This document shows positions 45,109 to 56,016 of a stretch of 64,000 nucleotides of DNA, piece after piece (position 1 is the first letter of the stretch; the number at the start of each line of letters is the position of its first letter). A program made the position numbers and the translations under genes. A model generated the notes under the pieces. The model saw nothing but the letters and a program-made list of their open reading frames with translations, was not told the origin of the DNA and did not search any database. This stretch comes from Phyto melanocephala (Eukaryota > Arthropoda > Insecta > Diptera > Rhinophoridae), in contig OW799236.1 in the NCBI GenBank assembly GCA_941918925.1, forward strand, positions 17,831,474-17,895,473, in the 5' to 3' direction.

Positions 45109-46870
45109 CGATACAAGCAATAAATAACTCAAGTGTCTCCAACACTAAATATTACAAAAAAAGCTGGCTTAAAATTAATATATTAATACTTTAAAGCTTT
45201 GCCATGTTATTCCTAACAAAAAAAAGTATTTTTATTAAATTGAATTTTTTAAGAGAAATGTTCGAAATTCGAACATGTCGTACTTAAAAAAAAAAATTTT
45301 GCATATTTTTAACATTTTTTTAAAATGTTATATCATCCTAAATACATAACTTTATGACGTTTTTCTTATTAATGTTTAGTAAAAATTTTAATATTCGAAA
45401 GTTGAAAATCGCACATATTAAAGAAATTCTTACAAAATCGTTTAATTATTTAGTTTCAAGCTCTAAATAACGTTTTACCAAATTTTTAAAATTTTCGAAC
45501 TTAATTTCGAATTTTCGAACATAGCGTAAAAATGTCGATATATAAGCCTTTTAATAAAATACATGCAAAATTTAAAAAAAAAAATTACTTATTGTATAAA
45601 TGTTTATTTAACATATTCGAAAATAGATAAAGTTTTTAATAATATTTTGATAACTGCAAATGTTTTTCAAATATTCCAAACTTTTTTTAGGAAAATTTCT
45701 TTAAAACAAACTTTGTTTTTAAATAATCAATGTTCGAAATTGGCCAATTTTTGAGGAATTACCATTTTACTTATATTTTTTTATTTAACTGCAAGTTTTA
45801 TATATGTATGTATATATTTTTTTTTATTCTAAGTTTAAATAGTACATTAAGCTTTTGTTGTAATCGTTTTCAAATGACTTCGGCCTTCTCATCAAAGTAA
45901 TAAAAATTACCAACATACCATGTTTAAACAAAATTGTTGATCTACATTGTTATTATTAGAGTTTGGAATTTTATATATGTTGCAAGTGCGGTTAAGTAAA
46001 CCAGCGATTATTTAAAATGTTAAGCAATTTGTTTCAAATTATTATAAGATTTAAGAGCTGTAATTTAGCTCACGATTTAGGTTTTTTACACATTTATATG
46101 GTGTATATTTTTAGATTATAACTTAAAATAATCTTTCAGTAAAGGTAAGATAAAAACACCGTGATACTTGGTATAACTATAATCAGTAAATCATTCTTCT
46201 TATATTTGTTTAAATTTTAAAAAAATCTAAAATTTTATAATAAATATTACTGGGAATTTTAAATTACCAATTTAAATTATTTCTGCGATAATTTCAAAAC
46301 ATTTCCTTGTTTACATTTAGATGCCTCTAAAACTAATCTTGTGTTTACTTTACTTTAACATTTTCCCGCTTAAAAAGTCACGCGAATCTTGAATGTATTT
46401 TTAGTATGTGCATTAGTTAGGCATTAAAGTAAAAGATTTTGTAATCCAAAATTGCTAGTAAAATGCTTTTTAATGTTGGCTCATTAATGCCATGAATTTT
46501 GTGGCCATAATACTTAAAGGCAAACAAAAAATAATAAAAACAAAATAAGTATATAATTATTTACAAATGTATAAAAGAAAAATGGCAATTAATAAAAATG
46601 TGTTTATTACATAAAAGAACACATTAAATTTTTAAATAATTTTAATAGTTATTGGACTGTAAAACCATTTAAGTATTTACACAAATCTCTTTCGAATGAA
46701 TAAGTCAAGATAAGGTCAAGATGGACAAAAGCGGGGAATTTTTTAATTAAATTTTCTTTTTTTATTTAATTGCCTTATATCTTTGTAAATATTTAATTAT
46801 TAACTAAAATATAAAATTGTTTAAATTACTTCAAAGTTACTATATATTCAATATTCTAAAATTGTTTAAA
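45109..46870. other. Unassigned AT-rich DNA
   Basis: Notable only for clustered TTCGAA/TTCGAAC words at 45240-45740. No gene recognised. Confidence 0.3.
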
Positions 46871-46957
46871 TCGGTCGGAATGGACTCAAGTGTTACAACT
46901 TGCTCTGTTCAGACAAAGGTCCCCTTTGAGGGCGTGGGTTAGAATCTTACTGCTGAC
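46871..46957 (+). pseudogene. tRNA-Leu(CAA) pseudogene, intron-bearing
   Basis: Reads GGACTCAAGTGTTACAACTT then GCTCTGTTCAGACAAAGGT. This matches the anticodon loop and most of the intron of the functional gene at 43671-43794. It then reads GAGGGCGTGGGTTAGAATCT then TACTGCTGAC, matching the T-arm and acceptor 3' strand with a mutated B box. The 5' acceptor and D-arm are scrambled and the 3' part of the intron plus variable arm is deleted. Because it keeps intron sequence it is a DNA-level duplicate, not a retrocopy, and it is inverted relative to its source. Confidence 0.85.
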
Positions 46958-47063
46958 AAGGAAGTTTTTTTACATCGCAAATTTTTTATATCAAAAACTG
47001 TTTCAAATCATTCAAATTCAATATCAGCTATTTATAGAAAAATGTATAAAAAATTATATTATA

Positions 47064-47486
47064 CTACATTTACACCTTACTTAAGGGATTTTGAGCGAAA
47101 TCTTGTTAATTTCTACCAGATTTCCCGTACAAAACGAAATCTACTTCGCCACTAGATTTTGGCAAAATCTACTTAAAATCTAGCACTACTTCGTGATGCA
47201 ACTGTGGTTTTTATTTAATTGTAATAAAATATACTGCGGCTGCATAAAGAAAAATTCAATCATAATATATAAGGTGGTTGCAATTGCACAAGTACTTTAT
47301 TGTTTACATTTTTTTATATGGAGTTTGAATTTTGGAGAAGTAGAGCATAGAGAGCCACCTTGTAAATAAATATACTGTTTTGACAACGAAATCTTGCAAA
47401 ATGTCAATAAACAGTGGTATAAACGGTATAGATTTTAATAAAGATTTTAAATAAAATCTACTAGATTTCGCTCGGTGTAAATGTAG
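47064..47486. mobile_element. MITE, 423 bp
   Basis: Perfect 13-bp ends CTACATTTACACC. Inside both ends stand GAGCGAAATCT and AAATCTA words in inverted arrangement. A second inner inverted pair, AAGGTGG (47272) / CCACCTT (about 47360), suggests a composite. No ORF. Target duplication not evident. Confidence 0.75.
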
Positions 47487-47515
47487 ATTAATTAATTAAT
47501 TTAATTTTGACTATA

Positions 47516-47620
47516 TAAATGGTGAAATTCAATGGTCGTGTTATCTCACGTCGTGGCGATGTTAATTGGTCACCAGGATCATGTGATTTGACACCTTTAT
47601 TATTTTTTTTAAACTTCAAA
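47516..47620 (+). pseudogene. mariner-type transposase scrap
   Basis: NGRVISRRGDVNWSPGSCDL then TPL matches the third-acidic-residue region of the transposase at 44306-45007 (RVISRFGDQNWPPRSCDLTP). Sequence after 47620 no longer matches. Confidence 0.6.
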
Positions 47621-47799
47621 ATTTTGCTTTATATTGAAAAGTCAATATGTTGCTTTTTTGATAAAACGATCACAAATTTTTCTATTTATAGCGAACATCT
47701 GAATTTTCATGACTTTTTTATTTATAATAAAACTTGCAAAATATTTAATAACCGTTCAATATAAAAATGCTCAAAAATAAATATTGGCATAATAATTGG

Positions 47800-48220
47800 T
47801 ATTTATATATTTATCCGCCTTTTCCGAAAATCCTCCCATTAAAGATTTTATAGTTGTTTCCGTTACCTTTTTGGACGCTATGGTCGACATTGTGCTTAAA
47901 ATCGGGAATGTTCTGGGATATCTTTCTTGTGTTTTTAATTTTCTTTTTGCAAGAGCCCAATACCTTTCTACAGCCCGAAGTTGAGGACAATTGAATGGAT
48001 TTGCTTCCCGTGGTACAAAATTTACATTATTATTTGAATACTACTAAAGGGAAATTTTTTCAATAGTGGTATGATGCCAAATGGGGCTAGAAGTATTAAG
48101 GTGCTCTGTGCTGTTTTAAGAATGGTAAAAGCTGTTTTCGTGGTCCCTCCGTAATACATATTTCAGATCACAAATGATTGTACAACTGTAAATGGCTTGC
48201 CACACAAGAATCTTCTAGGG
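47800..48220 (-). pseudogene. Tc1-like transposase relic, C-terminal part
   Basis: Minus-strand frames give VWQAIYSC (near the hAT insertion), SEICITEG, YSNNNVNFVPREANPFNCPQ then LRAVERYWALARRKLK. This is the distal catalytic region of a Tc1-like DDE transposase, with the third acidic residue (E) in the RAVERYW context. Frameshifts and two adjacent stops occur before YSNNN, and the second catalytic aspartate region is decayed. Its N-terminal part is at 51475-51670, beyond two later insertions. Confidence 0.75.
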
Positions 48221-48993
48221 TGGGGTTGCCATCCGTCCTATTTTCCCCGGACACCGTCCTCTTTTTTTAGGGCATCCGGGGCAGTTCTATTTCTTTTTTA
48301 GCAAATGTCCGGGGTTGTCCGGCTTTTTGCGCCTTCTCTGAAGTTTTTTTCTTACATTTAAATCACAGGTCACATAATATATAAAAAAAGATTTAGGTGC
48401 TCGTACAATTAGTTTTGAAAAAATACAATTTTAAAACTTCTCTTTGTACAAAATTAGTTTTATTATCCTTAATTGTCGCTATTTATTTAAGTGGTCTATT
48501 GTAATTTGTCTTTTATTTTAAAAAAGATCGGCAAAGGGGTCTGCTTGTCAGCTGTGTGTTTTTCATAAAGTTTGTTTTCCAATAATAGAAGAAAGTCTTA
48601 AACAAAAAATAAAGTAAGGGTATATAATTTTGATATGGATTGCCTAGAGTTTTACAAATATTTGAAGAGATGCGATGGTAATATATTTGCTCAAATTGGA
48701 AGTGTTGAAAAATATATGTAAAATTTTTTAAAGGTGTACATTCCCGATAATAAATGCAATGAATTTTTGTTTTTATTTTCAACCATTAAATCAGAATGAT
48801 ATGTTCAGTTTGTATTTTTGTAAATAAAGTTTTTTCGTAAAAACAAATTTTGTTTTTGTATTTTAAATGGCGTCGTAAATTTTATCAAATTTAATTTTTT
48901 TGAAATGTGTCCTCTTTTTTTGGGCAAATGTCCTACATTTTTTATGCTGGCGTCCTCTTTTTTTTAAATATAAATGGCAACCCTATTCTAGGG
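48213..48993. mobile_element. non-autonomous hAT element with 8-bp target duplication
   Basis: The body is 48221-48985 (765 bp). Ends are TGGGGTTGCCAT and, in reverse complement, TAGGGTTGCCAT. Flanks are TTCTAGGG at 48213-48220 and 48986-48993. Direct subterminal GTCCTCTTTTTTT words occur near the left end (about 48268) and twice near the right end (about 48908 and 48949), possible transposase-binding sites. The 89-codon minus ORF at 48513-48782 has no recognised transposase motif. It disrupts the Tc1-like relic. Confidence 0.85.
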
Positions 48994-49519
48994 GAACTTC
49001 GTTTCTTTTTATACCCGCCACCAAAAAAATTATGGGGGTATATTCATTTTGTCATTCCGTTTGTAACACATCGAAATATCCATTTTAGACCCCATAAAGT
49101 ATATATATTCTGAATCAGGGTTTGATTTGATGACGATCTAGCTATGTCCGTCCGTCTGTCCGAATGTTGAAAGCACGATAGAGGTCGCACCGAAAAAGCT
49201 AGGGGGCTCAAATTTTGCCAGAATCTTTCTTATAGACAAGGTTTGTTTGGTATTGAAAATGGGCTAAATCGGAATATTAGGAAGAGAGTTATAGCTCGAA
49301 AAGTAAGAGTAGGTCGAAAAAACCGTGTCCCTCGAACATCGAATAAAATGGAATTGTGTCCAAACGCATTAACGTAGACTCATGAAACTTCGAATATATA
49401 TTTCCTGAGTAAAAACAATATTTTTTCTCGAAAATTATCTAAATCTATGCATTAGGAGAGGAGTTATCGATCAAAATGTACGAAAATTTTTACCGCACAG
49501 TGTATTTTTCGGTATATTT

Positions 49520-50655
49520 AAAACAAAAACGTCATAAAAGCAACTAAATTGGATGTATGACTCTGAAATTTTGCACACTTTGTTTTTTGGTGAAACGCTT
49601 TTTTGGAGCGGAAAATCAATGTGCCACGCCCACTTTTACGCCCACCTCCCATATAACGTTTTACCCAAATTTCATATAATTTCTCTATTAATATAGATTT
49701 TGGAATAATAAAGGGCTATATTGAAACATCTAGGTTGTGCTCATTAGAAAAAACAATTTTGACACGCCTACTATAACGCCTACTTTGCACGTTATCTACC
49801 GTTAATAAAATTTAAAATCTCATAAAACCGCCAAAATTAGAGGTATGATGATAAAATTCGCTACGTATATCCCCCTAGGCAATGTCATTTCTGTGCCATA
49901 AAATTTAGGTGCCACGCCCACTTTTACGCCCACCACCCATATAACGTTTTAACTAAAATTCATATAATTTCTCTATTAATAAAGATTTTGGAATAACAAG
50001 GAGCTATATTGAAACACCTAAAATGTACTCATTCGCAAAAACAACTTTGACACGCCTACTATAACGCCCACTTTTTACGTTATCTACAGTTAATGAAATT
50101 TAAAAGCTCATAAAACCGCCAAAATTAGCGGTATGATGATAAAATTTGCTACGTATATTCCCCTGGGCAATTTCATTACTGTGCCATAAAATTTAGGTGC
50201 CACGCCCACTTTTACGCCCACCTCCCATATAACGTTTTAACTGAAATTCATATAATTTTTCTATTAATAAAGATTTTGGAATAATAAAGGACTATATTGA
50301 AATAGTTTAGTTGTACTCATTAGCAAAAACTACTTTGACACGCCTACTATAACGCCCACTTTTCACGTTATCTACCGTTAATGAAATTTAAAAGCTCATA
50401 AAAACGACAAAATTAGAGGTATGATGATCAAATTTGCTACGTATATCCTTCTAATCAATGTAATTGTTTTGCAAAAAAGTTTAGGTGACACACTCACTTT
50501 AACGCCTACCTCCCATATAACGGTTTATCTTAAATTCATCTAATTTCTCTATTGACAAAGTTTTTGGGAAAATAAAGGACTATATTGAAATATCTAAGTT
50601 GTATTTATTAGCATAAACGTTATTGGCACGCCTACTTTAACACCCACTTTCAATG
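49520..50655 (+). repeat. 288-bp minisatellite core, ~4 units
   Basis: The anchor word GTGCCACGCCCACTTTTACG occurs at 49621, 49909 and 50197, with a diverged copy (GTGACACACTCACTTTAACG) at 50485. All are exactly 288 bases apart. Each unit also holds a second, related word, GACACGCCTACTATAACGCC, about 138 bases later, so the unit is a dimer of ~138/150-bp halves. Confidence 0.9.
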
Positions 50656-50702
50656 AAAGACAGAATTTACGAAAATATTTTACTATTATATCGAAGTTAT
50701 TA

Positions 50703-51321
50703 AGGGTGGTTTAATTTTAAGGGCTGTGGTTGATTTTAAATAAAACACAAATTATTTAAGAAATTATTAACATTTCTTTTTGTTATTATGATATTTGTAT
50801 GGTTTAATTATGTATTTAACAAAATATCGGCCAAATGGCCCCCCCCCCCATCCTTGGCGCCACTCCTCTATCTGATGGTCCAAATTTTCCATGACAATGT
50901 TGATGCTCATTTGTTGAGCATGATGATAAGGCGAGGTTGACTGCTCTTTTGCCACATTTTTGCAAAAAACAGCAATGGTTCCCATTCAATGAACTAAGAA
51001 GGCATTCACAGATTTTCTAACATTTTATACAGACCTGTTTTGCAGAAATTTAAATATTTTTTACAATTCTCCCGATTGTGGACCAGTTTGAATGATTATG
51101 TTGATTAAAAGAATTACGAAGTGCACAAAATGCATTTTGATTTGAAAGCCCATTTTTTTAAAAACCTGAATAACTTTAAAGCGTTGCTTACTTGCGTATC
51201 TTTCCACGGATCAAATTGAGTAAGTTTGAGATTGAGAAATGTCAAATGAAATGCAGAAAACAAATTTAAAGACTAGGTGTAGTTCACCTTCAACATGGGC
51301 CCTTAAAATTTAACCACCCTC
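50703..51321. mobile_element. mariner-like non-autonomous element inside the Helentron-like copy
   Basis: The ends AGGGTGGTTTAATTTTAAGG and, in reverse complement, GAGGGTGGTTAAATTTTAAG are flanked by TA (50701-50702 and 51322-51323). The sister Helentron-like copy has an uninterrupted site around 17901 (TATAATC context). A 72-codon minus ORF at 50767-50985 (NIVMENLDHQIEEWRQ) weakly resembles a transposase C-terminus. A run of 11 C is at 50839-50849. Empty-site agreement makes the boundaries firm. Confidence 0.8.
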
Positions 51322-51474
51322 TACAAAGAAAGTGATACATATTTTGTTATAAAGAGATTATTCCATAATGATTAACAAAATAATAAAGTGCTTTAAATGT
51401 ACACAAAATTGGTGGTGGGTATAAAAGATTCGGCACAGCCAAATATAGTGCTCTTACTTGTTTTTTTTTGTCCG

Positions 51475-51670
51475 GTGTTGTTCTTTAATATTACCTCGTC
51501 TATTAGCCACACACAAATCTTGACCCGTAAGTTGTAAAAAGTCTGCCAGTACATAAGTTTCATTATCCTCAATACAACAGATGTATTTTTTGATAAAATT
51601 TTACTTAAATTTTTTCGCTCGTTATTTTACTTTCTTTACCGATTTGTGGCTCTGCGCAGAAAATAATCAG
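51475..51670 (-). pseudogene. Tc1-like transposase relic, N-terminal/central part
   Basis: On the minus strand: FIKKYICCIEDNETYVLADF then LQLTGQDLCVANRRGNIKEQ then HRTKK. The EDNETY block is the first catalytic aspartate context of a Tc1-like transposase. It continues logically into the VWQAIYSC segment at the left side of the hAT insertion, showing one gene broken by 49010-51461 and 48221-48985. Upstream it has an in-frame stop (FK*NFIKK), and the DNA-binding domain was not found. Confidence 0.7.
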
Positions 51671-53040
51671 AGCATTTAACATTACAGGCTGGTTTATGGA
51701 TAAAAGTGTTGGGTGCTCTTCGAAAGTGTTTATTCTATTTCTTTTGCCTTACCAATTTCTGTTATGACCCTTTTTCCTGTCACAGCCGAATATAGCTATC
51801 TAAAGTGTGTTTTTAACAGACAATATACATATAATTTAAAGTGCAATCTCCTTCTCTGCCTAATGTTAATAGGAAGTGTCAATGTACGTCTATAGTAAAG
51901 TGAAACCAAAAACCACAACTAATAACATATAAGTGGTGTTATTACTTACTTATTGAACAAAGAGATAATAACAAGAAAAATAAAACAAGAAAATAGAAAA
52001 GCCTTATTATGACCACTTAAATATATTGCTGTAAAAAAAATATAATTGTCGGCAGTATTTTTGAAATTTTTCTATAATTATCGATTGTTTTAAATTTTCC
52101 GAAAATAATAACAATAATATTTATTTGCATTTAATAATACAGTTTTCCCATACCTGAGAATAAAAAGAAAAAATGTAAAATTAGAGGAAATTTAAAAAAA
52201 AAATCATGCCTTCAAATTATATAGATTTCAATGTAAGTATGTAAATGTATTCAAACAACAATTTTCAAAGACAAAAATTTTATTAACAAATTTTTTGTCT
52301 AAACAAATACCTTAAATTCATTAGGGTTTTTAATTAAGCTAAAAATAATGTAAATAGATCATACGAGGTCATCTCTCATAAATGCTCAATGAAAAAGAAA
52401 CGCAAACACAAACATACAAAGCAACACTGAAATCCCGGGAAAAAAATTTGTCAGCTAAAACGTTTAACAAGCAAATTTGTTGCAAACAACAATTTATTGA
52501 TTTGCTTCTCAAGAACAATGAACCTTTTTTTTCTTGCTAAACTATAGAATAGTTTTTGTTTAAGGCTGCAAACGAGGGCAATACTTGTGAAAAAAAACAC
52601 AATGTAAATGTTATAAACAACGAAAAAAAATGCTCTAGTTTTTTTTTTGTTTGAGTGATGTTGAACATTGGCTTTCAAAACTAAACATTAAGTTTAATTT
52701 TTTTGTTGCAGAATATCTCGTCATAGATACAAGACAAAACAATTGCAAATGTAACACACGCGAAAAAAAATTAAATGAAAAAGTCAGACATACATACCTA
52801 TAAAAAATTTTTCAAAAAATTGTAAAACTGCTAAATTTCTAAGACATTGATTCCTCACATGTCATCCATTATGTTGTATAACTTTAAAAAATTAAGATTG
52901 ATTTTTGAAACAAGTGTATTGGGTATTAAGAATTTTTATACTCATTCGGCGATAGGTTTATTTCTCGAAATGAACTTATCGTCAATTTATAAATCGAGAG
53001 TTGGCGTTGACGTATGCCACATAGCGTCATCCCGTTAAAA
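51671..53040. other. Unassigned AT-rich DNA
   Basis: No gene recognised; ORFs at 51713, 52451 and 52847 lack motifs. Confidence 0.3.
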
Positions 53041-53044
53041 TCAC

Positions 53045-53235
53045 AACAAAAAATCATTGCTAATGGTGGGGTGATGACTTCGAGTGACAGTAACGCAAGT
53101 TCCAGCTTATTTCTTAAAGAAATAAGATCCAAAACCATCTGCAGTTTTAAACAAAAAAACATTGCTCATGGTGCGTTGATGATTTCGAATGACCGTAGCG
53201 CAAGTTCCAGCTTAATTCTTAAAAGTTCAATGATG
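53045..53235. repeat. two-copy 105-bp tandem repeat
   Basis: CATTGCTAATGGTG at 53055 and CATTGCTCATGGTG at 53160 start two ~75-bp similar blocks ending GCAAGTTCCAGCTTATTTCT / GCAAGTTCCAGCTTAATTCT. The 105-base period is a multiple of three. A plus ORF (53014-53250) therefore repeats a SNDRSASSSLILK-like segment, and part of a minus ORF (52926-53162) also runs through it. No family recognised. Confidence 0.65.
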
Positions 53236-53259
53236 CCACAAGCATGTTAACCGCACTAA

Positions 53260-54503
53260 ATGGTGCAATTTTTTGGATGTAGAGGAGTCTATAGGGACTG
53301 TTGCAGATCGGTCTCACTCCATATGCAGCAAGTTTGTTTCTTGACAAAGCTTTTAGGAAAGATTGCGAAATTTTTCATAGTAAATTTTGTTAATCTGGTA
53401 GAGATGTTGATGAAGCGTCAATTCATCCATAGTAATTTAGCAGAGTGTACTGATCAATGATGCTTCTTTCTGCTGTTTAGTGAAAACTTTATATTTCTTA
53501 TTAAGACTATTTATTATGATTTGATGGCATGGTCTTGTGATATAATGTTATGTTTAAATGAAATTTAATTATTATATTATGATTATATTATGAATATTAT
53601 ATGATTATAATAATGATTAATTAAGTAAACATAACAATGATTACTTGCAATCACAATCATACACTCCAATCATAGTATGTTATGATCCACTCAACCAAGT
53701 TTTTTCTCTGCATGCATTTACAATTTAATATTTTTTTTTACTCCGTGTTGCCATACATTTCATTATTTTCGGTCGTTGCTTTTCTCCGTTTTCTATATAA
53801 CAATATCGTTGTCATTTTCAAAACTAAACAATGTAAAACTAACAAGTACAATGCAATGTAAACATAAACAAAAAACAAACTAAAAATCCTAAATATGAAA
53901 ATCCTCATCACCATTTAAATATTCTTAGAGAACAAAAAAAGAAAACATCATTCATCTATTATGAAAATGTATTTCCCCGCGGTTTAGTGGACGATATTTT
54001 ATGCATAATCTAAACATATATGCACGTACGTATAGTAAGAAATGCCAACACACATTATTATATCATATTGGTATTGTATGGTTTTAACACAGAAATAAAA
54101 ATCTTTTGTATGTAGATTAAAACAACAATCTCATTTTATCTTTTATTATACATTTCATCAGGTCTCCTCATCTATTGTTTTGCGCGTTGAACGAGTTGAA
54201 CGATAGAAAAAAAGGAGAAGAGCAAAAAAGTCATATGAAGTCTCTAGCAAATTTATTAGAAATAATTTTTATAAAATGCAGAATTTAGTTGTTGGAAAAA
54301 TCAAGAAAAAAAAATTTTGATATATGGAAAATATGTTTATTGTTAAACAAATAAAGCTGTGTCATCCGTGTATGATGTAGGTGACAGGGTGCTGTATTAG
54401 TAAATGTATACAATGAAAATTTTTAAAGATTAACAAAAAAAAACAAAATGTTAAATATAATTCTACAACTAGCAAAGGAGACAACCCAATGCTTGTTTTA
54501 TTT
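53260..54503. other. Unassigned DNA
   Basis: The 66-codon ORF at 53260-53460 has slightly higher complexity but no recognised motif. The remainder is AT-rich, with ATTATATTATGA-type simple repeats near 53570-53620. Confidence 0.3.
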
Positions 54504-54704
54504 ATGTGTCGATTATGGATAGCAACTGAACCTCAGTTACGTTACATTACGTTACGTTACGTTGCCAGTTGCCAAAAAAGGCACTACAAATTGCAACTGG
54601 CAACTATCAGCTGTCAATTTTATATGAAAATTTAGCCACCGAGAAATTGTAGTTGCCAGCTGGTAACGCAACTGAAGTTCGGTTGCTATCCATAATCGAC
54701 CCAT
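54504..54704. mobile_element. MITE with GTTAC repeat, copy 1
   Basis: The ends GTCGATTATGGATAGCAACT and (reverse complement) GTCGATTATGGATAGCAACC match over about 35 bases with few mismatches. Near the left end stands an expanded ACGTTACATTACGTTACGTT run. Interior words GCCAGTTGCC and GCAACTGGCAAC are mutually inverted. No ORF. Confidence 0.8.
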
Positions 54705-56016
54705 TAAAGGACAAAACTTGTCCAAAAATTAACGTTAAATTTAGATGTCATAGAAAAGAATTTTTCATGATGATTTTTTTATTAAAGGTATTAAAAATGT
54801 AAGAAAAACATACTGTAGTTGGATGGTAAGATTGTAGTTAAAACATAAAATAATAATTTAATAATTTAAGTGCTGTTTTAAGCATAATGTTCATTATTAT
54901 TTATTCTCTTGTGTAATATTGTATTTTTTAATTAACTTTAAACCTTTAACTTTTAAACCTGTTTTTAGGGCTTCCAACAACGTACTACATAAATGTTGGC
55001 ATTTCAAAATTTTGGTACACCATTTACAAACAGCAAAACATGGCTACAATAAACAACAAAACTGTTAATACCGAAAAGAACACCTGATTTTAGATCACCC
55101 TTTTCTGCTTTAATATTTTAATGTGCAATTGTTTGTTTGTTTTACATGTCATGTTATTAAGTCTTATTTTTCATTTACATCAGTTTTTCAGATTAAGTAA
55201 TTATATTTTTTTATGTTTTAGTGTTGCATATAAATATTAGTTTATTTTTTCTTTTTGTTGCTGTCATACAAATTTTATAAACAATTGCGGTTTTGTAACA
55301 CATATTAGTCTTTTGTAAATAACACGTCTAATAAATAATTATAGAAAAAAAAATTATTTCAATTAAAATAAATGCATGCATGTGAATATTTTATGTGATG
55401 AGATAAAATAACGTAATAACATAATAATAGTTTAATTATGAATACTAAAAAAACAAATATAAAAAATTGTTAACATAAAAAAGGTATTTAAGTAAATTTT
55501 ACCATAAATATAGAACAATAAAAATTTTAATAATAATAATAATATATTAATATTTTATTCGAACGGATTTCTTGTTTGGAAAATGCATTCCACTCAGCTA
55601 ACATCGGAATAATTTTAAAAATATTCTTAAAAAATTTACAGTTTAATTTAATTAAGAAAATGTTTTAGGAAATTAAATAATAAAATAAATGAACTTGATC
55701 CAAAATAAAAATGATTTACAATAAATTTTTATAATAATTTTAAACAAAAATTTAATAACTATATAAAAATAAATATTTTTTTTTTTCAATTTTTATTAAT
55801 TAAAAAAATTAAAGTTACCTTTAAATTTTACTAATTATAAACCTATTTAAAAAATTTTATTATATATCGAAAATTTGTTTAAAAAAATTTTCAAAAAATT
55901 TGCCCTTTAAGCAAAGTATTTAAAAATTTACTATAAATATCAATATTCAAAAAAAATTTAAAAAATAGCAAAATTTTGAATATTTTAAAAATATAATAAA
56001 TGAATGTTTTCGATCT
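54705..56016. other. Very AT-rich unassigned DNA
   Basis: No gene recognised. Confidence 0.3.

Larger units (their letters stand above)
49010..51461 (+). mobile_element. Helentron-like (DINE-1-type) element, B-type, full length with insertion
   Basis: The 5' subterminal repeat is TATACCCGCCACC...GGGGGTATA. The head has ACCCCATAAAGTATATATAT, GTCCGTCCGTCTGTCC and AAAGCTAGGGGGCT. A 288-bp minisatellite core follows (listed separately). The 3' tail is GGTGGTGGGTATAAAAGATT, then CGGCACAGCCAAATATAGTG, then CTCTTACTTGT. The repeated CACGCCCAC core words are also a hallmark of Drosophila INE-1. It lies in a T-run on this strand, as expected for T-T targeting Helentrons, and carries a mariner-like insertion at 50703-51321. 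It is 1.83 kb without that insertion. Confidence 0.8.

Noticed and set aside
46890..47084. 64-codon ORF starting MLQLALFRQRSPLRAW
   Set aside because: Starts inside the tRNA-Leu pseudogene and has no motif.
49520..50655. CRISPR-like array because of regular spacing
   Set aside because: The units are 288 bp of continuous homology with no short repeat/unique spacer pattern, in a eukaryotic context.
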